64,000 nucleotides of DNA from Nitratireductor indicus C115 (GTDB lineage: Bacteria > Pseudomonadota > Alphaproteobacteria > Rhizobiales > Rhizobiaceae), in assembly GCF_000300515.1 (NCBI RefSeq), contig NZ_AMSI01000014.1, positions 1 through 64,000 of the forward strand, read 5' to 3'. Positions within the stretch are counted from its first letter, which is position 1. Every line of letters starts with the position of its first letter. The position numbers and the translations under genes were made by a program. Below the pieces are notes generated by a model. It was not told the origin of the DNA, did not search any database, and worked only from the letters and a program-made list of their open reading frames with translations. This document shows positions 42,607-54,635 of this stretch, piece by piece.

Positions 42607-44565
42607 TCAGCTGCGCAAGACATCTATATCCCGGTAAAATTCCAGCGCCTCCGGGTTGGCGAGAGCTTCCTTGTTCTTCACTTCCCGACCATGGACTATA
42701 TCGCGCACGGCCAATTCCGTGATCTTGCCGGACTTGGTGCGTGGAATGTCACTGACAGCAACAATCCGCGCAGGCACATGGCGCGGGCTCGCGCCGGTTC
42801 GTATTTTCGTGCGAATGGCCTTTTCCAGATCCGCATCGAGCGCGACACCATCGGCAAGCCGGACAAAAAGAACGACGCGCACATCGTCATCCCAATCCTG
42901 GCCAATGCAGATCGCCTCCAATATCTCGGGCATCTGCTCGACCTGATTGTAGATTTCGGCGGTGCCGATACGCACACCACCGGGATTGAGCGTCGCGTCG
43001 GAACGGCCATGGATGATCATGCCGCCATGGTCCGTCCACTCTGCGAAATCGCCATGACACCAGATATTGTCGAATCGTTCGAAATAAGCGGCCCGGTATT
43101 TGGCATTGTCCGGGTCGTTCCAGAAGCCGACCGGCATGGACGGGAAGGCCCGGCTGCACACCAGCTCTCCCTTGCCGCGCGACATAGGCCTGCCCTCCTC
43201 GTCCCAGACCTCGACGGCGAGCCCGAGCCCTGCTCCCTGGATTTCACCCAGCCAGACAGGGAGGGTCGGCACGCCGAGCACGAAGCAGGACACAATATCC
43301 GTACCGCCGGAAATCGAAGCCAGATGAACGTCCTGCTTGATTGCCTGATAGACGAATTCGAAATTTTCAGGCGCCAGAGGAGAACCGGTCGAGGAAATCG
43401 TGCGGACCTTGGAAAGATCGTGCGTTTCCATGGGCTTCAAACCAGCCTTGCGTACGGCATCGATGAACTTTGCGGAGGTGCCGAAATAGGTGATCCCCTC
43501 AGCTTCGGCAAAGTCGAACAGAATGTTGCCGTCGGGATGAAACGGCGAGCCGTCATAGAGCAGCAGTGTCGCCTCCGAGGCGAGGCCGCTTGCCAGCCAG
43601 TTCCACATCATCCACCCGCAAGTGGTAAAATAGAAAAAGCGGTCACCGGGAACGATGCCGGCATGAAGACGATGTTCCTTCAGATGCTGTAGCAGAGTGC
43701 CGCCTGCCGAATGAACGATGCATTTGGGAACGCCGGTCGTGCCGGAAGAAAACAAGACATAGAGAGGATGCGCGAATGGCAGACGCTCGAATTCGAGCGT
43801 TCCGGACGCAAAGGCCGAGATAGCCTCGCCAAAAGCCTGGGCGCGGTCAATCTTCCCAGCAGCCTCCGCCGCATGGCCCAGATAGTCGACAATCAGCGCA
43901 CGGCGAACACTTGGCAACTGCGCGAGGATTTCACCTACCTTGCCACTCACATCGAAGGATTTGCCGCCATACCAGTAACCGTCTGGCGCCAGAAAGATGG
44001 TCGGCTCAATCTGGCCGAAACGATCAAGCACCCCCTGCACGCCAAAATCGGGCGAGCAGGAAGACCATACCGCCCCGATCGATGCCGCAGCCAGCATGGC
44101 GGCTATAGTTTCGGGCATGTTCGGCATCATCGCGGCCACCCGATCACCCGCCTTCAGCCCTTCGCTGCGAAACAGCTGTTGCAGGCGCGAGACCATTTCC
44201 GAAAGCTCGTCCCAGCTCAGGCGTCGCTCGACCTTGTCTTCGCCACGGAAGACCATCGCCTCGGCGGAGCCTGAACGACGCAGAAGATTTTCTGCGAAAT
44301 TGAGCCGCGCGTCCGGGAAGAAGGATGCGCCCGGCATCCGCTCGCCGTCCACCAGAACCCGCGCGCCTTTGTCGCCGATCACACCGCAATGATCCCATAT
44401 CAGCGACCAGAAGCCTTCCCTGTCGTCGACAGACCAGGCATGCAGGGCTTCGTAGTCAGGCAGAGGGCGACCGGCGGTTTTTTCAGCTAAAGCAGTAAAT
44501 GCGGTAAGCGATGCATTGCGTCTTTGTTCCTCGGATGGGGTCCAGAGCGGCCCGGCTTGATTCAT
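42607..44565 (-). CDS. Acetoacetyl-CoA synthetase
   Basis: 652 residues, the usual length. The AMP-binding motif is [18 protein letters not shown], followed by GCTTG-type [11 protein letters not shown] and [10 protein letters not shown]. The C-terminal [13 protein letters not shown] has the catalytic lysine site. The enzyme activates acetoacetate to acetoacetyl-CoA, feeding ketone body or PHB-derived carbon to central metabolism. TTAGGAGG lies before the ATG. Its neighbour set (phasin, isocitrate lyase) fits storage-polymer turnover. Confidence 0.93.
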   Translation of the reverse strand: MNQAGPLWTPSEEQRRNASLTAFTALAEKTAGRPLPDYEALHAWSVDDREGFWSLIWDHCGVIGDKGARVLVDGERMPGASFFPDARLNFAENLLRRSGSAEAMVFRGEDKVERRLSWDELSEMVSRLQQLFRSEGLKAGDRVAAMMPNMPETIAAMLAAASIGAVWSSCSPDFGVQGVLDRFGQIEPTIFLAPDGYWYGGKSFDVSGKVGEILAQLPSVRRALIVDYLGHAAEAAGKIDRAQAFGEAISAFASGTLEFERLPFAHPLYVLFSSGTTGVPKCIVHSAGGTLLQHLKEHRLHAGIVPGDRFFYFTTCGWMMWNWLASGLASEATLLLYDGSPFHPDGNILFDFAEAEGITYFGTSAKFIDAVRKAGLKPMETHDLSKVRTISSTGSPLAPENFEFVYQAIKQDVHLASISGGTDIVSCFVLGVPTLPVWLGEIQGAGLGLAVEVWDEEGRPMSRGKGELVCSRAFPSMPVGFWNDPDNAKYRAAYFERFDNIWCHGDFAEWTDHGGMIIHGRSDATLNPGGVRIGTAEIYNQVEQMPEILEAICIGQDWDDDVRVVLFVRLADGVALDADLEKAIRTKIRTGASPRHVPARIVAVSDIPRTKSGKITELAVRDIVHGREVKNKEALANPEALEFYRDIDVLRS

Positions 44566-44829
44566 GATGTCCTCCTAACAGATCCCGAGGCCGATCAAAG
44601 GTTCCGCAGCTTCCCCGCGCGCAGTCCCGTGTGCGACCGCGCCATTTATGCAATCCCCGGTTTGCCACGGCAATGTCGGGCCGGAAGATTCTTTTGAAAT
44701 GCCCAAATGGAAGAAACCCGTGCAAGAAAGCTGCATGAAGCGACAAATCCTTGAAATGGATCACGCCTTGTTTAAACCCGATATCTGGTTTCATTAGTCG
44801 ATGAAATACGCCCGAACGGGTGAGGATGC

Positions 44830-46656
44830 ATGCCCCAGTCGGCAGTAAAGAAGAGCCTATGGACACTCGCTATCGCGGCGTTGATAGCGGTGGTGATCGT
44901 TCTGTGCCTGCCGATGATCGCTTCCACGCAGATCGTGCGCGACAGTGTGGCCCAGCAGGTGAGCGCCTGGAGCGGATATCGCGTGCGTCTCGACGATGCC
45001 CCTGAAATCCGTGTCTGGCCTTCATTCAAGGCCGTTTTGAACGACGTCGTTCTTTCGGACTGGCGCGACAACCAGCATCCGCCGGTGATGGAAGCCGAGC
45101 GCGTGGAAATCGATCTCTCCGCACTCGCAGCCCTGCGTGGCGAGGTGGTGTTCACCAAGATCCGTCTGGTGCGTCCCATCATGCGTCTCGATGGCACCGC
45201 AGGCGCTCCCAAATTCCATACCCTGCCCAAATGGGGGCGGCTCGCCCAGTCGATCGAACTTGCCAAGGAACTCATCAACCAGAACCCCAACGGACCCGAC
45301 CTCTCGGCACTGCCGAGCGATGCCTTCGCGACCGTGGAGGTGGAGGACGGGCGCATCGTTTCGGCAGACGACCGCAGCCAGCCAGCTTTTGCAAGCGGCC
45401 TTGCCGGAACGCTGAGCTGGCCCGCGCTCAACCGCTCGGCAGCACTTTCGGCCCGAGGAATTTGGCATGGCGAAGCCATCAATGTGGAAGCCACGTCCGA
45501 GCAACCTCTGCTGCTTCTGGCGGGGGGCAAGTCTGCGCTTTCCCTGTCGTTGAAAACCTCTCCCGTCAGCCTTTCCTTCAAGGGCGAGGTCGACATAGAA
45601 GGCAATGCCTTTATCGACGGGCAGCTTGAAACCTCCGCCCCCTCGCTACAACGGTTTCTGGAATGGGCAAGCCGGGAAGACTGGCCAGGTACGACGATCA
45701 AGGCCGCCTCACTGAAAACCAGGGTGCAGGGCGATCCCACCCGCATCAAGTTCGAGAACACCGAAATCGGGCTCGGCGACAACAGCGCCACTGGCGTTTT
45801 CGATATCGGCTTCTCGGAACCGACGCCCATTGTCAGCGGCACACTCGCCTTCAAATCGCTCGATATGGACGCGTTGATGCGAACACTGGCGCCGGACCCG
45901 GCCAAGGGCGGCGCACAGACGCCAACCATTGCGCATCAAACCAATTTCGACCTGCGGCTTTCTGCGGCCACGGCCAATGCCGGCTCGATCACCATGTCCA
46001 ATGTCGCAGCCACCGCCCAGGTGCGAAACGGCCTCACCAGCCTCGACATTTCGGACGCAACCGCTTTCGGCGGCATGCTGCAACTTGGCATTCGCCGCGA
46101 CACGCTGGAGGGGCGCAGCCAGGTCGAGCTGCGGGTGAATGCGGAAAATGTCGATGGCGGCGAGATCGCTTCAAAGCTGCACCTGACCAATCTCATGCCC
46201 AAGGCACGAGGCAGTTTTACCGTTTTCATCAAAGGATTGGGCGACGATATCAAGAACGTTCTGGAAACGGCTGACGGCTCCATCTCCGCAAGCTTCGGCA
46301 AGGGCGTCATTCCGGGTCTCAATCTTGATTCGTTCCGCCAACACAATGACCGGGGAACGTTTTTCCCGCTCGCCGATATCGCCGATGGAGAACTGCCCAT
46401 CGACGGGATAGAGCTCAAGAGCACGCTTGCCGGTGGCATCGCCTGGATAGACAAGGCAGAAATACAGCTCACTTCGCGAGAGAAGATCACGCTTGGCGGA
46501 CTCATTCCCTTCGCCGGGAGAGGCATCGCCCTTTCAGGCAGTATCCTGCCGGCAACGCCACAGACGGAAACGCCCGAGGAAGAACAGCCGAAGGAAACCT
46601 TCTTCATCGGCGGTTCGTGGAGCGCTCCCTTTATCGCCCCGTTCCTGGTGGAATAG
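44830..46656 (+). CDS. AsmA-family protein
   Basis: 608 residues. The N-terminal anchor is a single hydrophobic segment (LWTLAIAALIAVVIVLCLPM), followed by the AsmA domain (SAWSGYRVRLDDAPEIRVWPS, FKAVLNDVVLSDW) and a large beta-rich periplasmic part to the C-terminal ILPATPQTETP. AsmA-like proteins bridge inner and outer membranes and move phospholipid. The 264 bases before it hold the divergent promoters for this gene and the synthetase. Confidence 0.9.
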   Translation: MPQSAVKKSLWTLAIAALIAVVIVLCLPMIASTQIVRDSVAQQVSAWSGYRVRLDDAPEIRVWPSFKAVLNDVVLSDWRDNQHPPVMEAERVEIDLSALAALRGEVVFTKIRLVRPIMRLDGTAGAPKFHTLPKWGRLAQSIELAKELINQNPNGPDLSALPSDAFATVEVEDGRIVSADDRSQPAFASGLAGTLSWPALNRSAALSARGIWHGEAINVEATSEQPLLLLAGGKSALSLSLKTSPVSLSFKGEVDIEGNAFIDGQLETSAPSLQRFLEWASREDWPGTTIKAASLKTRVQGDPTRIKFENTEIGLGDNSATGVFDIGFSEPTPIVSGTLAFKSLDMDALMRTLAPDPAKGGAQTPTIAHQTNFDLRLSAATANAGSITMSNVAATAQVRNGLTSLDISDATAFGGMLQLGIRRDTLEGRSQVELRVNAENVDGGEIASKLHLTNLMPKARGSFTVFIKGLGDDIKNVLETADGSISASFGKGVIPGLNLDSFRQHNDRGTFFPLADIADGELPIDGIELKSTLAGGIAWIDKAEIQLTSREKITLGGLIPFAGRGIALSGSILPATPQTETPEEEQPKETFFIGGSWSAPFIAPFLVE

Positions 46657-46782
46657 CCCCCGGTCGCCTTCCTGCCTCACTGCATTCCCAGATATGGATG
46701 GTGCATGTGCCGGGCGTTTCCGGCTGGTGCTCAAACACTCTAGATCGGTTCACTGTTTCACGGAAACCCTGAACCTGTTTTT

Positions 46783-46848
46783 CCGCATTTGTGCAGTCCG
46801 CATTTGTGCAGACGTCAGGTGTTTCCACCTGACTGCAAAACGCTCTAG
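46783..46848. repeat. Palindromic intergenic repeat, copy 1
   Basis: CCGCATTTGTGCAG occurs at 46783-46796 and again at 46798-46811. The second copy leads into arms GTCAGGTG (46814-46821) and CACCTGAC (46826-46833), then TGCAAAACGCT. The flanks CCGCATTT-TG and CTGCAAAA-GCT recur in the repeats at 59943-60075 with a different stem. It lies between the AsmA stop and the potI stop. Confidence 0.7.
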
Positions 46849-47657
46849 GCGACTGCCTGCTCGTCGCGGCGGCGCTGGATTTCCTGCCGTTTGGTGACGA
46901 TGGAGGCGATAATCACGCCGATTGCCACAATGCCGATCAGGATCGTGCAGATGGCATTGATTTCCGGCGTCACACCAAGCCGCACCTGGCTGTAAATCTT
47001 CATGGGCAGAGTGGTTGCGCCCGGTCCCGAGGTGAAGCTTGCGATGACGAGATCATCGAGCGACAGGGTGAAAGCCAGCATCCAACCTGCAATGACCGCC
47101 GGCAGGATGACCGGCAGCGTGACCTGAAAAAAGGCTCTTGCGGGCGTCGCACCAAGATCGAGTGCCGCCTCTTCCAGTGACTCGTCGAAAGTGACCAGCC
47201 GCGACTGCACGACCACAGCGACGAAACACATGGAGAAGGTGATGTGAGCAATCGTGACCGTGAAGAAACCGCGGTCGAAATTCATCGCAACGAACAGGAG
47301 CAGTAGCGACAGGCCGGTGATGACCTCCGGCATGACGAGCGGGGCAAAGACCATACCCGAAAAGAGAAGCCGCCCACGGAAACGTGTGTAGCGGGTCAAC
47401 GCAACCGCCGCCATGGTGCCGAGCACGGTTGCGACCGTCGCGGAGAGGAAGGCCACCCGCGCCGTCACCCAGGCAGCGTCCATCAGGCCGCGATTGGAAA
47501 AAAGCGAGACATACCACTTGGTGGAAAAACCGGCCCAGACGGTGACCAGGCGCGACTCGTTGAAGGAATAGACCACGAGCAACACGATGGGTAGGTAGAG
47601 AAAGGCAAAGCCCAGCACCAGCGATACGATGTTGAAGCGTCCCCAGCTTCCTGCCAT
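46845..47657 (-). CDS. potI: Putrescine ABC transporter permease PotI-type
   Basis: 270 residues with six membrane helices and the EAA loop (EEAALDLGATPARAFFQVTLPVILP). It is the last gene of potFGHI, two bases after potH. With PotH it forms the inner-membrane channel. Confidence 0.93.
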   Translation of the reverse strand: MAGSWGRFNIVSLVLGFAFLYLPIVLLVVYSFNESRLVTVWAGFSTKWYVSLFSNRGLMDAAWVTARVAFLSATVATVLGTMAAVALTRYTRFRGRLLFSGMVFAPLVMPEVITGLSLLLLFVAMNFDRGFFTVTIAHITFSMCFVAVVVQSRLVTFDESLEEAALDLGATPARAFFQVTLPVILPAVIAGWMLAFTLSLDDLVIASFTSGPGATTLPMKIYSQVRLGVTPEINAICTILIGIVAIGVIIASIVTKRQEIQRRRDEQAVA

Positions 47658-47659
47658 GG

Positions 47660-48574
47660 CTATTTCTCCGCCTCGCGCGCCCGCGCCTGCGAGCGCTGGA
47701 AGAATGCGATGGGCACCACCAGGATCAGAAGCAGCACCACGGCGACCGCCGAGGAAACCGGCCAGTCGCGATTGTTGAAGAATTCATTCCAGAGCGTCTT
47801 GCCGATCATCAGCGTCTCGGACCCGCCAAGGAGATCGGGGATCACGAACTCGCCGACGGCTGGAATGAACACCAGCATGCACCCCGCAACGATGCCCGGC
47901 AGCGATAACGGAAAGGTGACCTTCCAGAAGGCTGCGAGCGGCGGACAACCGAGATCGCGCGCCGCCTCGATCAACGAATTGTCCATCTTCTCCAGCGCCG
48001 CGTAGAGCGGCAGCACCATGAAGGGCAGGTAGGAGTAGACAATGCCGATATAGATGGCGGTCGTGGTGTTCAGTATGACCAGCGGCTGGTCGATCACTCC
48101 GAGATAGAGAAGGAACTGGTTGAGCAGTCCCTCGGGCTTCAAAATGCCGATCCACGCATAGACGCGGATCAGGAAGCTCGTCCAGAAAGGCAGGATGACG
48201 AGCATCAGAAGTGTCGGGCGGACCGAGGCTGGCGCCCGCGCCATGCCATAGGCGATGGGATAGCCCACCGCGAGCGTGATCGCTGTCGACACGCCTGCAA
48301 TCCAGATGCTCGACAGATAGGCGTTGCGATAAAGCGGGTCCCCTGTCAGCCAGAGATAATTGGCGAAGGACAAATCGCCAATCCTGTCGATCAGCGTCTT
48401 TACTCCCTGAGCAAAATCGAAAACCGGCTGATAGGGCGGCATGGCGATGGCCGGCTCCGACAGCGAAATCTTGAAGACGATCAGGAAGGGCGCGAGGAAG
48501 AAGACGAGGAGCCACAGATAGGGCACCGCGATGACGAAACGGCCGGCAAGCGCTGAAAGAAAACGGCCCATCAT
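47660..48574 (-). CDS. potH: Putrescine ABC transporter permease PotH-type
   Basis: 304 residues, six membrane helices, and the EAA loop IEAARDLGCPPLAAFWKVTFPLSLPG. The first periplasmic loop is longer than in PotI. Gene spacing: five bases after potG. Confidence 0.93.
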   Translation of the reverse strand: MMGRFLSALAGRFVIAVPYLWLLVFFLAPFLIVFKISLSEPAIAMPPYQPVFDFAQGVKTLIDRIGDLSFANYLWLTGDPLYRNAYLSSIWIAGVSTAITLAVGYPIAYGMARAPASVRPTLLMLVILPFWTSFLIRVYAWIGILKPEGLLNQFLLYLGVIDQPLVILNTTTAIYIGIVYSYLPFMVLPLYAALEKMDNSLIEAARDLGCPPLAAFWKVTFPLSLPGIVAGCMLVFIPAVGEFVIPDLLGGSETLMIGKTLWNEFFNNRDWPVSSAVAVVLLLILVVPIAFFQRSQARAREAEK

Positions 48575-48579
48575 GCCAC

Positions 48580-49719
48580 CTATCGGGTCAGGATGACGCC
48601 GGCATCGGCGGGGAAGGAAACCCAGGCGCGGTCATGCCATGTCAGCACATCCTCGACAGCACGCTTGCGGTTGATGCTGCTGGCCTTGACGATGCGGCCG
48701 TCATCCAGCTTCACATGATGAATGGTCATGTCGCCGAGATAGGCGATGTCCCAAACTTCGCCCTCAATGGCATTGGGCGCGTTTTCCGGACGACTGCGGG
48801 AGATATCGATCTTTTCCGGGCGTACGGCGAACCAGACGGTCGCGCCCTTCTCAGCCCCCGCGCCGTTGACAACGGAAAGTTCTATCCCGGCGCCATCGGC
48901 AATCGTGGCGGTCTCCCTATCGGCGGCCATAACCGTGCCTTCGAACATGTTGATGGAACCAACGAAATCAGCCACGAAGCGGGAATTCGGCGCTTCATAT
49001 ATCTCGGCCGGCGTCGCGACCTGAATGACCTTGCCCTTGTCCATCACCGCAATGCGATCGGCCATGGTCATGGCTTCTTCCTGATCATGCGTGACAACCA
49101 TGAAGGTGAGGCCAAGGTCGTATTGCAGGTCGATCAGCTCGAACTGGGTTTCTTCACGCAATTTCTTGTCGAGTGCACCCAGCGGCTCATCGAGCAGCAG
49201 CAGCTTGGGCCGCTTGGCGAGTGAACGGGCCAGCGCCACACGCTGTCGCTGGCCGCCGGAAAGCTGATGCGGCTTGCGTTTGGCGAAGGGTTCGAGCTTG
49301 ACCAGCTTAAGCATGGAGGCGACGCGGTCGCGGATTTCGCCCGCCGGCATGCGATCCTGCTTGAGGCCGAAGGCAATGTTTGCTTCCACCGTCATATGCG
49401 GGAAAAGCGCATAGGACTGGAACATCATGTTGACGGGCCTTTTGTGCGGCGGAATGCCGGAAAGGTCCTGCCCATCGAGGAAGATGCGGCCGGCAGTGGG
49501 CTGCTCAAAGCCCGCCAGCATGCGCAAGAGCGTGGTCTTGCCGCATCCCGATGCGCCCAGAAGCGCGAAGAACTCGCGCTCATGGATGTTCAGCGACAAG
49601 TCATCGACCGCCGTGAAGTCACCGAAACGCTTGGTGACCTTTTCGAAGGCGATATAGGGCTTCGCCTGGGGATCGGCCCAGGGCGCGAAGCTGCGGCGCG
49701 TGCTGCCGAGCGATTTCAT
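48580..49719 (-). CDS. potG: Putrescine ABC transporter ATPase PotG-type
   Basis: 379 residues from the ATG at 49719 (GGGGGAGA upstream); the frame is open to 49746. The Walker A is GASGCGKTT, signature LSGGQRQRVALARSL and Walker B LLLLDEPLGALD; a TOBE-like C-terminus follows (MVMAADRETATIADGAG). It powers the importer. It overlaps the potF stop only in its unused upstream extension. Confidence 0.95.
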   Translation of the reverse strand: MKSLGSTRRSFAPWADPQAKPYIAFEKVTKRFGDFTAVDDLSLNIHEREFFALLGASGCGKTTLLRMLAGFEQPTAGRIFLDGQDLSGIPPHKRPVNMMFQSYALFPHMTVEANIAFGLKQDRMPAGEIRDRVASMLKLVKLEPFAKRKPHQLSGGQRQRVALARSLAKRPKLLLLDEPLGALDKKLREETQFELIDLQYDLGLTFMVVTHDQEEAMTMADRIAVMDKGKVIQVATPAEIYEAPNSRFVADFVGSINMFEGTVMAADRETATIADGAGIELSVVNGAGAEKGATVWFAVRPEKIDISRSRPENAPNAIEGEVWDIAYLGDMTIHHVKLDDGRIVKASSINRKRAVEDVLTWHDRAWVSFPADAGVILTR

Positions 49720-49742
49720 CGCGTCTCCCCCGCCCCGCGCCG

Positions 49743-50843
49743 TCACTGGCCCGTGACGACCTTGGTCCAGATGCGGGTCACGACGCGCTGCGTGCGCATA
49801 TCATAGGGCAGCGGTGCCTTCAGCTTGGCCATGGTGGCCTCGTCCGGATAGACCGCGGGATCGTTGACGATTTCCTGATCCATATCGGCCTGCGAGGCCA
49901 CGTTGCCATTGGCGTAGACAACGTAGTCGGACGCCTTGGCGATAACATCGGGACGCATGATGTAGTTCAGGAACTCATGCGCCTCTTCCACATGCGGCGC
50001 ATCGGCGGGGATGGCCATCTGGTCAAACCACAAAAGCGCACCTTCCTTGGGAATGCTGTAGCCCACCTCGACGCCCTGATCAGCTTCGGCCGCACGATCG
50101 CGCGCCTGGAAGATATCGCCGGAATAACCGAGCGCCAGACAGACATCGCCATTGGCAAGCCCGTTGATATATTCAGAGGAGTGGAACTTACGGACATAAG
50201 GACGAACCGCCACGAGAAGCGCTTCTGCCTTGGCGAGGTCCTCGGCCGATGGCGTATTCGGATCGAGACCCTGATAGATCAGCGCTGCGCGAATGACCTC
50301 GCTCGCGGAATCCAGCATATGAATGCCGCAGTCCTTGAATTTGGCGGCGAGCTCCGGCTTGAACAGAACATCCCAGGTGTCGATTTTCGAGGTGCCGAGA
50401 ATTTCCTCGGCCTTGCCGACATTGTAGCCGACGCCGGTGGTGCCCCACATGTAATTGATGGAATATTCGTTGCCCGGGTCATAGACCGCCACACGCTCGC
50501 TGATCATGTTCCACATGTTGGAGAGGTTCGGCAACTTGGACTTGTCGAGCTTCTGGAACACGCCGGCATTGATCTGCCGGCCGAGAAACTCGCCCGAGGG
50601 AACGACCACATCGTAGCCCGATCCGCCGGCGAGCAGCTTCGTTTCCAGAATCTCATTGGAATCGTAGACGTCGTAGACAACCTTGATGCCCGTTTCCTTG
50701 GTGAAATCCTCAAGGATCGAATCGTCGATATAGTCCGACCAGTTGTAGACGTTGACGACACGCTCCTGAGCGTTGGCGCCCGTCACGAAAGCGACGGCAG
50801 CAAGCGAGGCGCAGGACAGGAGGAAGGTCTTACGAAGCATCAA
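49743..50843 (-). CDS. potF: Putrescine-binding periplasmic protein PotF-type
   Basis: 366 residues with a signal peptide ending at ANA. The mature part starts VVNVYNWSDYIDDSIL and has the PotD/PotF fold; NWSDYID is typical for putrescine binding. The C-terminus is PLPYDMRTQRVVTRIWTKV. First gene of the operon. Two ATG codons start the frame; either may serve. Confidence 0.95.
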   Translation of the reverse strand: MMLRKTFLLSCASLAAVAFVTGANAQERVVNVYNWSDYIDDSILEDFTKETGIKVVYDVYDSNEILETKLLAGGSGYDVVVPSGEFLGRQINAGVFQKLDKSKLPNLSNMWNMISERVAVYDPGNEYSINYMWGTTGVGYNVGKAEEILGTSKIDTWDVLFKPELAAKFKDCGIHMLDSASEVIRAALIYQGLDPNTPSAEDLAKAEALLVAVRPYVRKFHSSEYINGLANGDVCLALGYSGDIFQARDRAAEADQGVEVGYSIPKEGALLWFDQMAIPADAPHVEEAHEFLNYIMRPDVIAKASDYVVYANGNVASQADMDQEIVNDPAVYPDEATMAKLKAPLPYDMRTQRVVTRIWTKVVTGQ

Positions 50844-51046
50844 ATCATTCTCCCAGGGATAGCGTTGCCGGCTCTCGGTGCCCGGCGAAAACCCATGTCT
50901 TTCGTTCCACCCTATTTTTGTTTCCGCAGTGCGACAAGCCGCATTTTCAATGCGTTGCCGAAGATCAGCGGTTTATGACAATGCCTTGGAAAACCCCTTG
51001 AAATGCAAGGGGCGCAGCGGGGGCACGACAGAAGGCAACCTGCCCG

Positions 51047-52492
51047 TCACTGAAAATCGAAAGCGGACAGGCCGGTTACCATTTCATCGAGCCCAAGGGG
51101 GCGGGTGACCGGGGGCTCGGCACGCGCCAGGCAGCCCGCCCGCTCGCACAGCCGGCAGGCCGGACCGATGGGCGTGAGCGCCGGAGAGGACACACCTGCC
51201 GTCTTCACCGAAGTACCGGCAAGAGCTGCGCCATAGACGACGCTGTCGCGGAAAGCGAGATCGCAACCGATCAGGAGAGCGGTTCGCCGCGGCCGCTCGC
51301 CGAAAGCGCCTTGCGGTCCCTCCAGCGTGCGCGCGACCGTCAGGAATTCGGCACCGTCAGGCATTTCCACCGCCTCCACCAAAATCTGCCCGGGTTGCGC
51401 AAAGGCAGCATGGACAGCCAGTTTCGGGCAACCGCCACCAAAACGGCTTTGCGGAAAGCCCTGTACTCCCGCCTTGCGAAAACGGTTTCCGGCATTATCC
51501 ACCTCAAGCATGAAGAAGGGGACGCCCGAGGCGCCGGCCCGACCGAGGGTTACCAGACGATTGGCTGCCTGCTCGAAGGAGACGCCGAAGCGGGAGCGCA
51601 GCACGTCCAGGTCGTAGCGGGCGCGCTCGGCAGCCGCGAAAAACGCCTGGTAGGGCATCATCAGGGCATGGGCGGCATAACGCCCGAGCTCGAAGCGAGC
51701 CAGCCGCCGCGCCTCATTCCCGGAGAATTTCAGCGCTTCGATCTCTGCGGCAATGGCAACCGACATGCGCAGGAGACAGGCTTCCATAGCGATCTCGCGC
51801 AACTGATCGGCAGGGGAAAGACGCTCCGAAATGAACAGGCGTTGCGAATGCCTGTCGTAGCGCCGGCGCCAGTTGGGCATGGTTGCGACAGGCAGGACAC
51901 GCACGACGATGCCGTGCTCGCGCCTCAGCCATGCCTTGATCGCGCCGGCAAGATCATCGCCGGGTTCCAGGAGCTTGTGAAAGCTCTCCGCCTCCTCCTC
52001 GATCGACGGGAAATGAGCGGCGCGCCGCTCAAAGACTTCCCGCACCTCGTCGATTGGAAGGCGCGCTGCCGATATCGCCGTGGTACGCCCTTCCCGTGCG
52101 AGCATTTCGGAAAGGTCGGACATCCGGTCCGCCTGCTCGCGATAGGCGCGATAAAGCTTGACCAAGGCTGCAGCCGCATTGGGCGCCGCCTCAGCTACAT
52201 CCACCAATTCCTGCTCGCCCGGCAGTTCCCCGGAAAGAAGTGGGTCGGAGAAAACCTCGCGCAGCGCCTGCAACGAAAGCCCCGCCTCACCTTGCAATTC
52301 ATCCGGATCGACCTTGTAGACCGAGGCGAGCTTGAGAATAAGCGGCACGGTGAGCGGGCGCTGGTTGCGCTCGATCAGGTTGAGATAGGATGGCGAGATA
52401 CCGAGCCCCTCGGCCATGGCCGTCTGGGTGAGCCCCTTGGCATTTCGCACGCGCCTGATGCGCGGCCCGGCAAATATCTTCTGGTTGGCCAC
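51047..52492 (-). CDS. XRE-family ScfR/RamB-type regulator
   Basis: 481 residues. The helix-turn-helix is IRRVRNAKGLTQTAMAEGLGISPSYLNLIERN, followed by the ImmA/IrrE-like and DUF2083 domains and a C-terminal CRLCERAGCLARAEPP with clustered cysteines. It is divergent from isocitrate lyase. RamB/ScfR-type proteins regulate glyoxylate or propionyl pathways, so control of aceA is likely. The 301-base gap contains TTTTACA repeats. Confidence 0.9.
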   Translation of the reverse strand: MANQKIFAGPRIRRVRNAKGLTQTAMAEGLGISPSYLNLIERNQRPLTVPLILKLASVYKVDPDELQGEAGLSLQALREVFSDPLLSGELPGEQELVDVAEAAPNAAAALVKLYRAYREQADRMSDLSEMLAREGRTTAISAARLPIDEVREVFERRAAHFPSIEEEAESFHKLLEPGDDLAGAIKAWLRREHGIVVRVLPVATMPNWRRRYDRHSQRLFISERLSPADQLREIAMEACLLRMSVAIAAEIEALKFSGNEARRLARFELGRYAAHALMMPYQAFFAAAERARYDLDVLRSRFGVSFEQAANRLVTLGRAGASGVPFFMLEVDNAGNRFRKAGVQGFPQSRFGGGCPKLAVHAAFAQPGQILVEAVEMPDGAEFLTVARTLEGPQGAFGERPRRTALLIGCDLAFRDSVVYGAALAGTSVKTAGVSSPALTPIGPACRLCERAGCLARAEPPVTRPLGLDEMVTGLSAFDFQ

Positions 52493-52572
52493 GATTGAAG
52501 CCTCTCATTGCGCCGTCGCCGGCGTTCAGGATCGTGCACGCGCGTCCAACGTTCCGGCATAGGACCTTACAC

Positions 52573-52625
52573 ATCTTTACAAGATGCACATGCAAAATCG
52601 CTTTTACATATTTTACAATTTTACA
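52573..52625. promoter_or_regulatory. Repeat array between the regulator and isocitrate lyase
   Basis: ATCTT-TAC-AAGAT at 52573-52585 is a palindrome, and TTTTACA occurs at 52602-52608, 52611-52617 and 52619-52625. They lie in the divergent gap, at the distance expected for an operator of the XRE regulator or RamB-like sites. Function inferred. Confidence 0.45.
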
Positions 52626-52793
52626 AGCGTCTTTGGTCAAAATCCAGACATGCTGACACGAAATTTTCGGCGAAAATCCCGTTTCTCCTACGATATTGCT
52701 GCGCCGCAGTGTAAATTCTGTAACGAAATCGGGGCGCAGAAGCATCACGCTATATGGCCTCACAAACGAAGCAAATTCCGCACGGAGGTCATA

Positions 52794-54083
<1,290 letters not shown>

Positions 54084-54116
54084 CAAGACGGCAAAAGCCG
54101 GGGAAGGAAAACCGAA

Positions 54117-54362
54117 ATGACACCGAATACCCGCGTCAAGGAACGTGCAGAAGAACAGTCCAGCGCCATGACGAGCGACCAGCAGGCCATGATCCGCATG
54201 GTGGCCAATGACCTTCACAGGCTGAACCAGTCGGTCATGAAAGCAGTCGATTCGGGTGTGTCGGTCGAACTCGTCCGCTCGGCGCGCCACCATGGTGGGG
54301 AGGGCAACTGGGGGGATCTGCTGGTGCCTGTCATTGTCACCAATCGTCTCGCCGGTTCCTGA
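54117..54362 (+). CDS. Small protein downstream of isocitrate lyase
   Basis: 81 residues, MTPNTRVKERAEEQSSAMTSD. It is helical and Glu/Arg-rich, then VIVTNRLAGS. It begins 33 bases after aceA with GGAAGG before the ATG, so it is likely co-transcribed. No function known. Confidence 0.65.
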   Translation: MTPNTRVKERAEEQSSAMTSDQQAMIRMVANDLHRLNQSVMKAVDSGVSVELVRSARHHGGEGNWGDLLVPVIVTNRLAGS

Positions 54363-54389
54363 TCCCGTCCGAGGCATCCTCCAGTCAGA

Positions 54390-54424
54390 ACGCTCGCGCG
54401 ATCCCCGTCGTGCGGGCGTTTTCC
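54390..54424 (+). terminator. Terminator after the aceA operon
   Basis: ACGCTCGCGCGA at 54390-54401 pairs with TCGTGCGGGCGT at 54408-54419 (two G-T pairs) over a six-base loop, followed by TTTCCTG. The following 240 bases, to 54635, are AT-rich and hold TTTACA/TTGTAA words and no gene. Confidence 0.8.
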
Positions 54425-54635
54425 TGTAAACACCTCAAATAAATCGGCAAAATTTAAAACCTTTGTTTTAAATATAATTTTATAACAACTTTTGCGTTAT
54501 GATTTTTTTAACCCTCGCAATTTCACTTGTTTACATACAATGTTTGTAACTTGACTTCGGCAAGCCGGCGAATGCAACTATCCGCATTCGCACAACTCTT
54601 CATTGAAATTGAAGCGCACGATTTCTCGAGGTGGC

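Noticed and set aside
42583-43692. Rightward frame over the acetoacetyl-CoA synthetase gene
   Set aside because: Antisense shadow of a clearly conserved gene; its upstream part is non-coding.
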